A program made the translations under genes and the position numbers. Positions 32,542 to 41,221 of a DNA stretch of 52,716 nucleotides are shown piece by piece. The DNA lies in the NCBI RefSeq assembly GCF_000337335.1, contig NZ_AOJN01000053.1, forward strand, positions 1 through 52,716, read 5' to 3'. The notes beneath the pieces were generated by a model, which had not been told where the DNA came from, ran no database searches, and saw only the letters and a list, made by a program, of their open reading frames with translations. This DNA is from Halorubrum distributum JCM 10118 (lineage in GTDB: Archaea > Halobacteriota > Halobacteria > Halobacteriales > Haloferacaceae). Within the stretch, counting starts at the first letter, position 1. Each line of letters starts with the position of its first letter.

Positions 32542-33711
32542 ATGACAACCGTAACACTACACAACCTCCGGAAGGAGTTCGACGACGTCGTCGCAGTCAA
32601 CGGGATCGACCTCGAGATCGTCGACGGGGAGTTCCTCGTCATCGTTGGCCCGAGCGGCTGCGGCAAGAGCACGACGCTCCGGCTGCTCGCCGGCCTCGAA
32701 GACGCGACCGACGGCGAGATCGTCATGGACGGTCGAGACGTCACCGCCGTCGAACCGAAGGACCGGAACGTCGCGATGGTGTTCCAAAACTACGCGCTGT
32801 ACCCGCACATGACCGGGCGGCGAAATATCACCTTCGGCATGAAATCGAGCGGCGACTTCACTGACGAGGAGATCGACCGGCGCGTCGAGGAGGCCGCGGA
32901 GACGCTCGATATCGCCGACCTGCTCGACCGGAAGCCGCAGGCGATGTCTGGCGGGGAGCGCCAGCGAGTGGCCCTCGGGAGGGCCATCGTTCGCGATCCC
33001 GACGCGTTCCTGATGGACGAGCCGCTCTCGAACCTCGACGCGAAGCTCCGCATCCAGATGCGCGCAGAGCTCGCACAGCTACACACCTCACTCGGGACAA
33101 CAACCGTGTACGTGACCCACGACCAGACGGAGGCGATGACACTCGGCGAGCGCGTCGTCGTGATGAACGACGGGCGGATCATGCAGGTCGACGAGCCTCA
33201 GACGTTGTACGATTTCCCGGCAAACCGGTTCGTCGCCGAGTTTATTGGCGACCCGGCGATGAACATGCTCCCTGTTGACATCGAGAACGGGACCGCCGTT
33301 CACGACGCGTTTACGATCCAGCTTCCGAACGCCGACGGGGGTGTTCGGAACGGCGCGAAGGAGAGCGGAGATGCGTCGATTCGCGACGGACAGCGGGCCG
33401 TACTCGGCGTGCGTCCGGAGGATTTGTACATGGCGACCGACCGGCCCAACACGGGCGACGAGACGCTCAACGCGACCGTGAACGTGACCGAGCCGCTCGG
33501 TGATAGCCTGCTGTTACACTGCTCGATCGGGGAGACACCCTGTAAGATCCAGGCGAAGGCACGGTCCGAGATCCGCCCCGACGACACGGTTTCGATCGCG
33601 TACGACCCAGCTCGGCTACACCTGTTCGATCCAGAGTCCGGTGACGCGCTCTATCACTCCGAGTCGTACGCTTCGAGCGAGAGCGCGGCCGCAGCGGCGG
33701 ATCACGGATGA
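32542..33711 (+). CDS. ugpC: ABC transporter ATPase, UgpC/MalK-like
   Basis: 389 residues. The nucleotide-binding domain has Walker A GPSGCGKST (about 37-45), Q-loop VFQNYALYPHMT, signature MSGGERQRVALGRA, Walker B AFLMDEPLSNLDAKLR and the switch VYVTHDQTEAM. The C-terminal 130 residues form a TOBE/MalK-type regulatory domain (VLGVRPEDLYMA, NVTEPLGDSLLLHCSI). It powers import by the two permeases on the cytoplasmic side. The MalK-type tail can be a site of control by carbon or phosphate status. It is the last gene of the operon. Confidence 0.9.
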   Translation: MTTVTLHNLRKEFDDVVAVNGIDLEIVDGEFLVIVGPSGCGKSTTLRLLAGLEDATDGEIVMDGRDVTAVEPKDRNVAMVFQNYALYPHMTGRRNITFGMKSSGDFTDEEIDRRVEEAAETLDIADLLDRKPQAMSGGERQRVALGRAIVRDPDAFLMDEPLSNLDAKLRIQMRAELAQLHTSLGTTTVYVTHDQTEAMTLGERVVVMNDGRIMQVDEPQTLYDFPANRFVAEFIGDPAMNMLPVDIENGTAVHDAFTIQLPNADGGVRNGAKESGDASIRDGQRAVLGVRPEDLYMATDRPNTGDETLNATVNVTEPLGDSLLLHCSIGETPCKIQAKARSEIRPDDTVSIAYDPARLHLFDPESGDALYHSESYASSESAAAAADHG

Positions 33712-33716
33712 CAGTC

Positions 33717-33862
33717 TTAGTAGACGACCCGTCGCGGTAGGCGGCCTCAAGCTCTTACCTCGATGTTAGAGCCGCAGAATAAACGCAATAGAACAGTCGA
33801 GAAAGGGTCAGTCAACCCGCACACTTCGCCATCGAGAACTACATAGCAGTATAGTCTACTAA
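33717..33862. repeat. 146-bp intergenic element bounded by a 9-bp inverted repeat
   Basis: TTAGTAGAC (33717-33725) and its exact inverse GTCTACTAA (33854-33862) bracket a stretch that also holds overlapping stems: GCGGC/GCCGC (33741-33745 with 33771-33775) and GCTCT/AGAGC (33751-33755 with 33768-33772). It lies between ugpC and the phosphatase gene with no coding potential. It may be a tiny transposon remnant or a terminator region for the Ugp operon. Confidence 0.3.
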
Positions 33863-33945
33863 TACAAACTGATTAATTCGGGAGCGTAATACCTCTATTT
33901 GAGTCCGATCCTCAGACGAACTGTTTCGGCTCTGGACCCACCCAC

Positions 33946-34629
33946 ATGAACACGAAACCACAGTTCGGTAACGGTGTTGAAGCACAACATGAACGGTTCA
34001 AAATCGACAGCTACGGGAAGATCTACATCGTCGGAGATGTCCACGGGAGCCGAAAGATTCTCGAACGGCTCCTCACCGACCTCGAATTAGCGGGCGACGA
34101 TCTTGTCGTCTTCGTCGGTGACCTCGTCAGAAAAGGGCCGGACAGTCCTGGTGTTATCGATCTCGTTCGTGAGGATTCGCGTCTCGTCAGTGTCCGTGGA
34201 AACAATGAGCAGAAGATTGTGCGCGGCGACAAGAACCCGGACTGGCTCCGCGAGAGTGACCGCGAGTATTTCCAATCACTTCCGGTTGCCATCTCATTCG
34301 ACGAAGTGCTCGTCGTCCACGGTGGCATCGATCCTCAACGGTCGCTGGCTGACCACACCGTCGAAGAGCTGCTGACGATGCGTTCCCCGCATGGTGATGG
34401 GTACGACGGACCGTTTTGGTATGATGATTATGAGGGGCCCTATCGCGTCTTCTTCGGCCACACTGTTCATGACCACCCGGTGGAGCGAGAACATGCCGTC
34501 GGCCTTGATACCGGCTGCGTCTACGGCGGAACGCTCACCGCGTACGACTACCGGAATGACGAATTCCACACCGTAGAGGCGAAGACGCATCAAGAACGCG
34601 CCAACTCGAAAATTGTCGATCCGGCCTGA
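33946..34629 (+). CDS. PPP-type serine/threonine phosphatase-like metallophosphoesterase
   Basis: 227 residues of the PPP/diadenosine-tetraphosphatase fold. Metal motifs in order: GDVHG (about 31-35), GDLVRKGPDS (about 58-67), RGNNE (about 85-89), HGGIDPQR (about 124-131) and GHTVHD near 172. The third motif is usually GNHE; here the catalytic His is replaced by Asn. It would be cytoplasmic, acting on phosphoproteins or dinucleotides. The gene stands alone between the Ugp operon and a divergent region, with AT-rich promoter space upstream (TTAATTCGGG near 33875). Whether it still has full activity is uncertain because of the Asn. Confidence 0.8.
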   Translation: MNTKPQFGNGVEAQHERFKIDSYGKIYIVGDVHGSRKILERLLTDLELAGDDLVVFVGDLVRKGPDSPGVIDLVREDSRLVSVRGNNEQKIVRGDKNPDWLRESDREYFQSLPVAISFDEVLVVHGGIDPQRSLADHTVEELLTMRSPHGDGYDGPFWYDDYEGPYRVFFGHTVHDHPVEREHAVGLDTGCVYGGTLTAYDYRNDEFHTVEAKTHQERANSKIVDPA

Positions 34630-34731
34630 GCGGCTCTATTTATTCGATCCTCGATAGAAGAGAGATATTTCCCAAACTAGTTCTTTTGTGACCCTCTTAG
34701 CCACTATCCGAAGTGGAACGATAGCGGGCGA

Positions 34732-35163
34732 TTAACGAAACACTCGGCCTAGTGTCCATGCGATTCCGTTCGCCACGGAACAGAACAGAAGGAGGCCGGT
34801 GAAAAGAGAAGCCGGTCCCGAGTCGTAATACCCGATACCGAGAGCAACAGTCACCAATGAGCCGAGACAGATTCCCACAACTGGAGCCAGTCCCAACAGA
34901 ACGCTGATCAAGATGCTCACACGCTCGCAACCGAGCACTCCAGCGATCAGGGCCCCACCGAGGACGCTACCGGACAGAACGACATTCGAAGCGAAATTGT
35001 AGGCCCCGGCGCTGATTCCGTCACCAGCGTAGCCGATTCGAAGGACAGCGTACGCTACTACGGTTGCCGCACAAAGAACGAGTACACCGGTAGCGACACT
35101 GAGACCTTCATCGATCAAGGATCGATCGGAGAGTATCTGACTCTCAAATAGCGAACTCCTCAT
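34732..35163 (-). CDS. Four-helix membrane protein downstream of ppk
   Basis: 143 residues from ATG 35163 (GTG 35175 is possible). Hydrophobic stretches are near 25-45 (LSVATGVLVLCAATVVAYAV), 58-78 (FASNVVLSGSVLGGALIAGV), 83-107 (VSILISVLLGLAPVVGICLGSL) and 118-136 (GPASLFTGLLLFCSVANGIA). No known motif. It lies 122 nt after the polyphosphate kinase gene on the same strand and may be co-transcribed. Codons are AT-richer than average, and its Cys content is unusual for a halophile. Unknown function. Confidence 0.6.
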   Translation of the reverse strand: MRSSLFESQILSDRSLIDEGLSVATGVLVLCAATVVAYAVLRIGYAGDGISAGAYNFASNVVLSGSVLGGALIAGVLGCERVSILISVLLGLAPVVGICLGSLVTVALGIGYYDSGPASLFTGLLLFCSVANGIAWTLGRVFR

Positions 35164-35285
35164 GAACGTAGTCACTTGTACTCAGTCTGAAGACGGTTCC
35201 GTGCTCCGTCGCGCGTTTTGAAGTATCGTCGGTCGCCCTCCGCCGTCCGAACAGCCCAGTCGTACGTCTCGCTATCAGGACGGTA

Positions 35286-37553
35286 TCAGTGATCGGAGTA
35301 TACGTCGAACACGGACACGTCTCCCCCATCCGAGTGAGTTTGTTTTTCATCGGTATCGAGATCGGCTTCGTCCGACACCTCGGATCTCGCGTCCGTCTCG
35401 ATCTCCGTGACATCTTCAACGAGAAGCGCTTCCTCGATTAGATCCGTATCGACAATCATCCCCGGTCCGTAGCCGTGATCGAGTGCTGCTTCCGTAGCTG
35501 CCATCAGTATCTCTTGGATGTCTCGAACCGGGTCGTCGTCCGAAGAGACCGCTTCGTAGGTTCCGTCGCTCTGCATCACCCACCGACGGCGATTGTCTGT
35601 TAATGACGCCTCCAAAATGAATCGGAGCTGTTCGCGCAGTTGCGTGTCTTCGACCGGCGTGACCGCTTCTACTCGATAATCGAGATTCCGGGTCATCCAA
35701 TCGGCGGAGCCGATGTACCACTCGGGACTGCCTCCGTTCTCGAAGTAAAATATCCGAGCGTGTTCGAGGAATCGGCCGACGATCGAGTGGACGGTGATAT
35801 TCTCGCTTAGTCCTTCAATACTGGGACGAAGCCGGCAGATATCTCGAACGATCAAATCGATTTCGACGCCGGCCATCGAAGCACGATAGAGTTCCTCGAC
35901 CATCGACGGGTCTTCAAGCCCGTTTATTTTGACCACGATCCGTGCCCGCTGACCAGCACGAGCATGCTCGGCCTCTCGTCTGACCATCTCCGTGAACCGC
36001 TCACGCATCGTTACGGGTGCAATCAAGAGTTTTCGGAAGCGGTCGTCGAGCGTCGGTCCGGTGAAGAAATTGAACACCTTCGTGAGATCGAACCCAATGT
36101 CTCGATCAGCGGTCAACAACCCCAGGTCGGAGTACCCTTTCGCAGTTCCTGAATGGTAGTTTCCGGTGCCGATGTGCGAGTAGAGCTGAACGCCATCGTC
36201 CTCTCGACGCACGACGAGCGCCGTCTTCGTGTGCGTCTTCAACCCTACAGTCCCGTACGCGACGTGGATGCCCTCCTCTTCGAGTTGCCGAACCCATTCG
36301 AGGTTGTTTTTCTCGTCGAACCGAGCCTTCAGTTCGACCATCACCGCGACCTGCTTGCCGTTGTCGGCGGCATTTATAAGGCTCTGAATTACCTTCGAGT
36401 CGCTCGCGGTTCGATAGATCGCCGCCTTCACCGCGAGCACGTCGGGATCGGTCGCGGCCGCGTTGAGAAATCGCTGAACCGTCCCCTCGAACGAGTGATA
36501 CGGGTGGTGCGCGAGAATGTCCCCGTGTTTAACTTCGTCAAAGATACTCTTCGTCTCGTCTCTAGTATCACTCGCCAGTGAGCCTAATCGGGGATGAGGC
36601 TTTGGTGACCACGCCGGCGGCTTGAGATCGGGGCGATCGAGATCGATGAGCTCGAAGAAGTCCTCGAAGTCGATCGGTCCCTCACGGTGGAACACTTCTC
36701 GGTCGTCGACCCCGAGCTGATCTTTGAGAATCGTCAGTGACTCATCGGGCATATCGGCGTCAACCTCCAGCCGAACCACCGTCGCGAAGCGTCGCTGTTC
36801 GATGACCTCCTCAACCATATCGACGAGGTCTTCGGCGACCTCTTCGTTCCGCCGCACCTCGGCGTTTCGCGTCACCTTGAATTTCGATACGTCACGGATA
36901 TCGAGATCAGGGAGCAACAGGTCAAGGTTACGTTCGATGAGGTCTTCGATGAGAACGTACCTGTCAGCCTCGCCAGAAACGCTGATGAGGCGGGGTTGAT
37001 TCGGCGGAATCTTGATCCGGGTGAATGTCGGCTCTTCGCCCCCGTTCGACGAGAGCACAGCGAGCGAAAGCGAGAGGTTAGAGATGAACGGGAACGGGTG
37101 AGCGGGATCGAATGCGAGCGGCGTCAGTGTCGGCAGAATAGACTCCTCGAAGTGCGTCCGCAGCTGTTCTTGATCTCCTTCGGGTAACTCGTCAGGGGTA
37201 CAGATCTCGATCCCTTCGTCGGCGAGCGTCGGTTTGAGAACAGACTGCCAGTATTCCGACTGCTGCGCAAAGAGCGGGCGTGCGGTGTCGAGTACTTCGA
37301 CCCACTGCTCTTTCGGTGTCCGTCCATCGGGCGTCGTCTTCGTCACGCCGGCGTCGATCTGCTGTTTGAGTCCGCCGACGCGCTTCATGAAGAACTCGTC
37401 CGTGTTTTTTGTGAAGAACGCGAGAAATCGGAGCCGTTCGAGCGGCAGATTCCGATCGTCCATTCCCTCTCGAAGAACTCGCTCCTGAAACGCCAGTTCG
37501 GAGAGTTCTCTGTTGAGGTAGTACTCTGGGTCTGTGAGGTCTCTGTCGGTCAC
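35286..37553 (-). CDS. ppk1: Polyphosphate kinase 1
   Basis: 755 residues, close to bacterial Ppk1 (about 690). The N domain opens with YYLNRELSELAFQERVL and FFMKRVGGLKQQID. The head domain holds DFEDFFEL. The C domains have HPYHSFEGTVQRFL, VMVELKARFDEKNN, VGLKTHTKTALV with the phospho-acceptor His, YSHIGTGNYH with the second catalytic His, and YSDLGLLTADRDIG. It makes polyphosphate from ATP reversibly and is cytoplasmic. The C-terminus has an acidic haloarchaeal extension of about 40 residues. It stands alone on this strand with a possible partner membrane protein. Ppk1 is not universal in archaea, so the gene may have come by transfer from bacteria. Confidence 0.95.
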   Translation of the reverse strand: MTDRDLTDPEYYLNRELSELAFQERVLREGMDDRNLPLERLRFLAFFTKNTDEFFMKRVGGLKQQIDAGVTKTTPDGRTPKEQWVEVLDTARPLFAQQSEYWQSVLKPTLADEGIEICTPDELPEGDQEQLRTHFEESILPTLTPLAFDPAHPFPFISNLSLSLAVLSSNGGEEPTFTRIKIPPNQPRLISVSGEADRYVLIEDLIERNLDLLLPDLDIRDVSKFKVTRNAEVRRNEEVAEDLVDMVEEVIEQRRFATVVRLEVDADMPDESLTILKDQLGVDDREVFHREGPIDFEDFFELIDLDRPDLKPPAWSPKPHPRLGSLASDTRDETKSIFDEVKHGDILAHHPYHSFEGTVQRFLNAAATDPDVLAVKAAIYRTASDSKVIQSLINAADNGKQVAVMVELKARFDEKNNLEWVRQLEEEGIHVAYGTVGLKTHTKTALVVRREDDGVQLYSHIGTGNYHSGTAKGYSDLGLLTADRDIGFDLTKVFNFFTGPTLDDRFRKLLIAPVTMRERFTEMVRREAEHARAGQRARIVVKINGLEDPSMVEELYRASMAGVEIDLIVRDICRLRPSIEGLSENITVHSIVGRFLEHARIFYFENGGSPEWYIGSADWMTRNLDYRVEAVTPVEDTQLREQLRFILEASLTDNRRRWVMQSDGTYEAVSSDDDPVRDIQEILMAATEAALDHGYGPGMIVDTDLIEEALLVEDVTEIETDARSEVSDEADLDTDEKQTHSDGGDVSVFDVYSDH

Positions 37554-37655
37554 AGAATCACCCGCAAGGAGAACGTGGATACCGTGACGCGGCTCCTGTA
37601 TCTGTCAAACTAAAAGATTCCTATCATTTTTGAGTCAGCGGAAACGACACCTTAC

Positions 37656-37678
37656 AAATGAGAGAGTAGCACTCATTT
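37656..37678. terminator. Hairpin between ppk and the CPxC gene
   Basis: AAATGAG (37656-37662) pairs with CTCATTT (37672-37678) around a 9-nt loop, followed on the plus strand by more T. It lies just after the end (37722) of the minus-strand gene above, so it could terminate that transcript, or act in the ppk leader region. Confidence 0.35.
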
Positions 37679-37721
37679 TTCGGGTTCACCTGACTGGGAT
37701 CGGTTATCTTTCGACATCGGA

Positions 37722-38039
37722 CTAGCGGGATGAGATCTCGACTGACGGTTCGGGTGCTGACAGAGACCCTTCGCCACCGGACAGGGCACCATCGGGAAGC
37801 CATGTGTCGTCGCGTTCCATCCACTCTCCGATCGGAAGTCGCTGAGTAGTCTCTGAGGGGATGACAATTTCAGTAGCGTTAGAAATGATCCCGTACTTTC
37901 GAATCGCCATTTTGGGCTCGTTGAGATCGTGTCTACCTAGATGTGGCTTCACGCGAGCGTACAGATCCTGTTTCGAATACTCGCTTCGTCGCCCTTCGAG
38001 CGCGCGAACGGCGTTACAAACTGGACAGCTAAGGACCAT
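37722..38039 (-). CDS. Small CPxC protein, unknown
   Basis: 105 residues starting MVLSCPVCNAVRALEGRRSE, with a CPVC pair at the N-terminus, then YSKQDLYARVKPHLGRHDLN and a middle part KYGIISNATEIVIPSETTQRL, and a disordered tail (GEGSLSAPEPS). One CPxC knuckle may join with His residues (KPHLGRH) to bind zinc. The start could be four codons earlier (38051). No family name is known to me. It is isolated, on the same strand as ppk but 168 nt upstream. Confidence 0.55.
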   Translation of the reverse strand: MVLSCPVCNAVRALEGRRSEYSKQDLYARVKPHLGRHDLNEPKMAIRKYGIISNATEIVIPSETTQRLPIGEWMERDDTWLPDGALSGGEGSLSAPEPSVEISSR

Positions 38040-38163
38040 AGCCGATTCCATGACTTACAGATGCTACGCTAACTACAAGAAGCCCGATCAATAGTTGTAT
38101 ATACTAATATATAATATTTGAAACCGTCCGTATCGAGGCTAAGCTCACGGATAACATCCTCCC

Positions 38164-38202
38164 CCACCGAGCGAAGTCGGTAGACTGAGCGAAGTAAGGT
38201 GG
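38164..38202 (-). repeat. Nested hairpins, possibly an IS200/IS605-type end
   Basis: ACCGA-GCGAAG-TCGGT (38166-38181) is a tight hairpin. It sits within the longer pairing CCACC (38164-38168) with GGTGG (38198-38202). The minus-strand reading ends GGTGGGGGAGGATGT, reminiscent of ends of haloarchaeal IS605/TnpB elements, but no TnpB gene is present. At best it is a remnant. Confidence 0.25.
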
Positions 38203-38226
38203 AGTTGTTGACCACGGTTGCTCCGG

Positions 38227-39306
38227 TCAGTGGGGGCGCTTCGCCGACGCGTCAGCAATCGTCTGAAACTGCGTCGGGTCTCGGAGGAACTCCTCACCCG
38301 TGTCGGTGATCGCCGACTGGTCGATGTATTCGACGCCGTCGCCGTACACCGCTAGCACGGGCTCGTCTTTGAACTCACCAATCGGGCGAGACGTGGTGCA
38401 CTCTATTGCGACGTACGTCCCTCCCGGGAGGGTGGGCGCGTCCGCGTACACCGCCGGGAGGTCGTCCCTGTGAACGCCGACCAGCATGTGACCGGGAAGG
38501 ATCACCATCGCGGTCCGGTAGCCGATCGCCGGCTGCGAAAGCATCCCGACAAGCAGATACGTGAGGTCCTCGCAGTCACCGCAGCCATCGACAAGCGTCT
38601 CCTCGACGGTTCGGATATAGTCCGGCGCTCCCATCGATTCCGCATCCGTCGCGTATTCGAGCGAGTGTACAAGTCCGATCGCTCCGTCGAGAAGGACCGA
38701 CTCAGGGAGCGACCGTCGAGCACTCTCGCCCATCGCGCTCGCGTTGACGAGCGTCTCCGTGAGCCGCTCGGCATGAGCGCTCGCCTTCGCCGCTTCGAAG
38801 CCACTCAGATATCCGTGCGTCTCGTCGGCCGCTTCTCTGTACGCGGACCGTTCGATCGGAAACTCCAGACGCCACTCACGCCCGGACCGGTCCGTCCACT
38901 CGTACGTCATGGCGTAGCCGTCCGCGGTCCGTTCCCGAGCGACCGAATCTTTCCCGTCGATGGGTGTCGGCCGCGTCGGCTCGCTCGCAGAAAGAGACAG
39001 CGCCACAGACCACAGATCGGACAGTTCGAGGACCGAGGAAGCGACGACCCCGAGCGCGACTCGGTCCAGCGTTTTGTTGAGGAGTTCCCGTCGTTTCATG
39101 CCCACCGACGGATCACCTCGGATTCGTCCGTCACCGGTAGAGGCGTCCGAATCGGTGGCGGGCGAAAGATCCGAGTCCGCGTCGATCGGGGCTTCGGATT
39201 CGACGGGGACCGGCAGCGTCGGGCTTCGCGACCGTCTCGCCCGCCGCAGTCGCGGTACATCCGGGGGGTTATCGGAAGCATTCGGGCTTGACGACGGAGT
39301 CGACAT
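38227..39306 (-). CDS. Transglutaminase-like domain protein
   Basis: 359 residues. The core has a catalytic-type Cys in VDGCGDCEDLTYLLVGML (about residue 242), His in ILPGHMLVGVH (about 274), and an acidic residue in TYVAIECTTS, where Glu stands in place of the usual Asp. Transglutaminase-like proteins act as peptidases or ligases. A signal-like stretch at 69-95 (MKRRELLNKTLDRVALGVV) suggests an alternative start at 39102 with export or membrane anchoring; the 68 preceding residues are acidic and low in complexity. The longer form overlaps the DUF7511-like gene by 38 nt, so the two are linked. Confidence 0.72.
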   Translation of the reverse strand: MSTPSSSPNASDNPPDVPRLRRARRSRSPTLPVPVESEAPIDADSDLSPATDSDASTGDGRIRGDPSVGMKRRELLNKTLDRVALGVVASSVLELSDLWSVALSLSASEPTRPTPIDGKDSVARERTADGYAMTYEWTDRSGREWRLEFPIERSAYREAADETHGYLSGFEAAKASAHAERLTETLVNASAMGESARRSLPESVLLDGAIGLVHSLEYATDAESMGAPDYIRTVEETLVDGCGDCEDLTYLLVGMLSQPAIGYRTAMVILPGHMLVGVHRDDLPAVYADAPTLPGGTYVAIECTTSRPIGEFKDEPVLAVYGDGVEYIDQSAITDTGEEFLRDPTQFQTIADASAKRPH

Positions 39307-39487
39307 CCACCGTCACCCACGTCGACAGCCGCTCGTCATCGGTCGCCTCAGCCGGGAACACCGTGACCCGATCGGGACCCGACGACCGCCTGTCGACTTG
39401 GTGTACCAGACCGGTGAACGCGGGACTCACCGATTTCCGCCCGGTCGTCTCGTCGTTCTTCGACCTCCGGTTGGTATCTGTTGTCAT
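39269..39487 (-). CDS. DUF7511-like small haloarchaeal protein
   Basis: 72 residues; the core (PDRVTVFPAEATDDERLSTWVTVD) matches what I recall as the haloarchaeal DUF7511 pattern, a beta-rich unit with a conserved E-R-L-x-x-W. The ends are polar. Function is unknown; such genes are frequent in Halobacteria. A TATA box (TTATAATA, 39530-39537 on the opposite strand) lies about 45 nt before the start, and the downstream transglutaminase-like gene overlaps its end. Confidence 0.65.
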   Translation of the reverse strand: MTTDTNRRSKNDETTGRKSVSPAFTGLVHQVDRRSSGPDRVTVFPAEATDDERLSTWVTVDVDSVVKPECFR

Positions 39488-39846
39488 CTGTTACTCGTTC
39501 GAGTTATTCGGCAGCCTGTGCTTGAACCCTTATAATAGGCGAACGGACGCGTCAGAAGCCGACCGGTGGGATATATACTCGTCGTGACCGGTCCTTGGTG
39601 CCCGTTCTCGCTCGACGAAGACGAGTCCACTCCGACATTTAGATCACGGTTTTTCAGATTGAAATGATCCGGCTATGGCGTGGATCCGGATGGAACTCCG
39701 GAGATTGGCGATCATGTCGTAGTCGGTTTGATACAAATTCGATTCTCTCTTGATCAGAGAACGCCCGTTCGGCCGCTGATTTCGTACGGAGCGATATATA
39801 TCACTCATAGCAACGAAAACCGTGCCTCGGTGAAATCCCCAGGTGT
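39488..39846. promoter_or_regulatory. Divergent intergenic region before the histidine kinase
   Basis: 359 nt without a credible gene. On the minus side TATTATAA (39537-39530) serves the DUF7511-like gene. On the plus side GATATATATC (39793-39802) lies about 50 nt before ATG 39847. A further AT-rich box GATATATACTC lies near 39570, orientation unknown. Confidence 0.45.
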
Positions 39847-40905
39847 ATGTCCTCGCCCGAATGCGGGACGCTATCCCCGGTACTCGATACGCTCCACACC
39901 GGTGTGGCGATCTATGACGCCGCCTCCGGGGCTGTTATCGACGCGAATGCGCGACTGGAGGAAATCCTCGGTTACAGTTCGGACCAACTGCGTGAGCTCT
40001 CCGTGGCCGAATACACGGCAAACACGTACCCACACACCGAGTCTGAGTTCCACAATCGACTCTCTAGGGCCGCCAACGGAAGCCCGCAGCAGTTCGTGTG
40101 GCGAGCCAAACGAGCGGACGGCGAACTCATCTGGATTCAGGTGTTTACTTCTCGACAGCGTCCGACGGCGGACCGCTGTGTCCACGTCGAGGTACGGGAC
40201 ATTACGCGTCACTACGACACCCACCATCGAGCGGAGCTGTTCTGGCGGGTCCTTCGGCACAACCTCCGGAACGAGGCCGCGATTATCATCGGATGTGCGG
40301 AGCAGTTGATGAACGGCTCTGAGAGCGAACCGCCCAAAGAAGTGGTCTCAACCATTCTTTCCAGAGGAGAGAAGCTCGGGAACATTGCGACGTCCGTGAA
40401 ACAAATCGAACACGCGGTGACCGACTCGCAGACGAGCGTCGCCCGGGTTTCCGCCGCGGGCGCCGTGCGGGACATCGCGAATCGGATAGGCGCCGAACAC
40501 CCCGACGCGGACATCCGAGTCAGCGAACGGAAACGGATGTGGATAGACGTCAACGATGCGTTCGAGTACGCGCTCGCACACGCCGTTGAGAACGCGATTG
40601 TCCACAGCAACGACGAGGCGCCGGCAGTCGAGATAACGGTCGGCCCGTCGCCCAACACCGGTCGCGCGGAGATCCGCATCGAAGACACGAATCCGCCGAT
40701 CCCACCCGAGGAGATCGCCGCGCTGTTTTCGCCGACCGTCACTACGAGCACGTCCCATGGCTCCGGGATCGGCCTGTTCGTGATGAAGTGGTGCGTCGAA
40801 TCGCTCGGCGGAGAGGTGTTGTTCGAATCGCGGAATTCCGGGGGAAACGCCGTCTGCTTGCTCCTGCCGCCTAAGCAACTCCCGGATTCGATGACGACCG
40901 ATTGA
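39847..40905 (+). CDS. PAS-domain sensor histidine kinase
   Basis: 352 residues, soluble. A PAS domain spans about 8-125 (LDTLHTGVAIYDAASGAVIDAN, then DITRHYD at its end). The dimerisation/phospho-acceptor box is LFWRVLRHNLRNEAAII with His about 138. The ATPase domain has the N-box YALAHAVENAIVHS, G1 IRIEDTNPPIP, and G2 GSGIGLFVMKWCVESLGG. There is no receiver domain, so it should pass phosphate to a separate regulator not seen nearby. The cue sensed by the PAS domain, such as redox, light or a metabolite, cannot be read. Such orphan kinases are common in haloarchaea. ATG 39847 gives the normal start. Confidence 0.88.
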   Translation: MSSPECGTLSPVLDTLHTGVAIYDAASGAVIDANARLEEILGYSSDQLRELSVAEYTANTYPHTESEFHNRLSRAANGSPQQFVWRAKRADGELIWIQVFTSRQRPTADRCVHVEVRDITRHYDTHHRAELFWRVLRHNLRNEAAIIIGCAEQLMNGSESEPPKEVVSTILSRGEKLGNIATSVKQIEHAVTDSQTSVARVSAAGAVRDIANRIGAEHPDADIRVSERKRMWIDVNDAFEYALAHAVENAIVHSNDEAPAVEITVGPSPNTGRAEIRIEDTNPPIPPEEIAALFSPTVTTSTSHGSGIGLFVMKWCVESLGGEVLFESRNSGGNAVCLLLPPKQLPDSMTTD

Positions 40906-41221
40906 GTTCGCTGTTCGCGACGCCGCGTACGTCTCAATGGGAGTTACCCTCCATCAGTCAGCATGAATCGGTCTCCAATTCGCTCCATTCAATATCGATC
41001 CGAGCTCTGTCGGCAGCGATATGTCCAGAGGCGAAACGGGAGGGTTCACGAAGACAATCGAGGCGACCGCACCTGTGAGTCACCTTGATAATCGCAAGCG
41101 GCTCTGTTGGAATCCTCAAACGATGATTTGTTTTCGGCGGCATACTAAATATATCGCGCGAGTCGGTTAGGTGAGTGGCAAACGTGCCCGCGGACACCGG
41201 CCCGCTCACGAGTCAACACAG
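40906..41221. other. Intergenic region after the histidine kinase
   Basis: 316 nt. A minus-strand frame (40958-41209) exists but lacks codon bias. AT-rich ACTAAATATATCGCG (near 41144-41158) could be a promoter, but no convincing gene starts at the proper distance on either strand. Nothing else recognised. Confidence 0.3.

Noticed and set aside
40958-41209. Minus-strand 83-residue open frame after the histidine kinase
   Set aside because: Third-position composition is mixed, unlike neighbouring genes, the TATA-like stretch is too close to the ATG, and no domain is seen.
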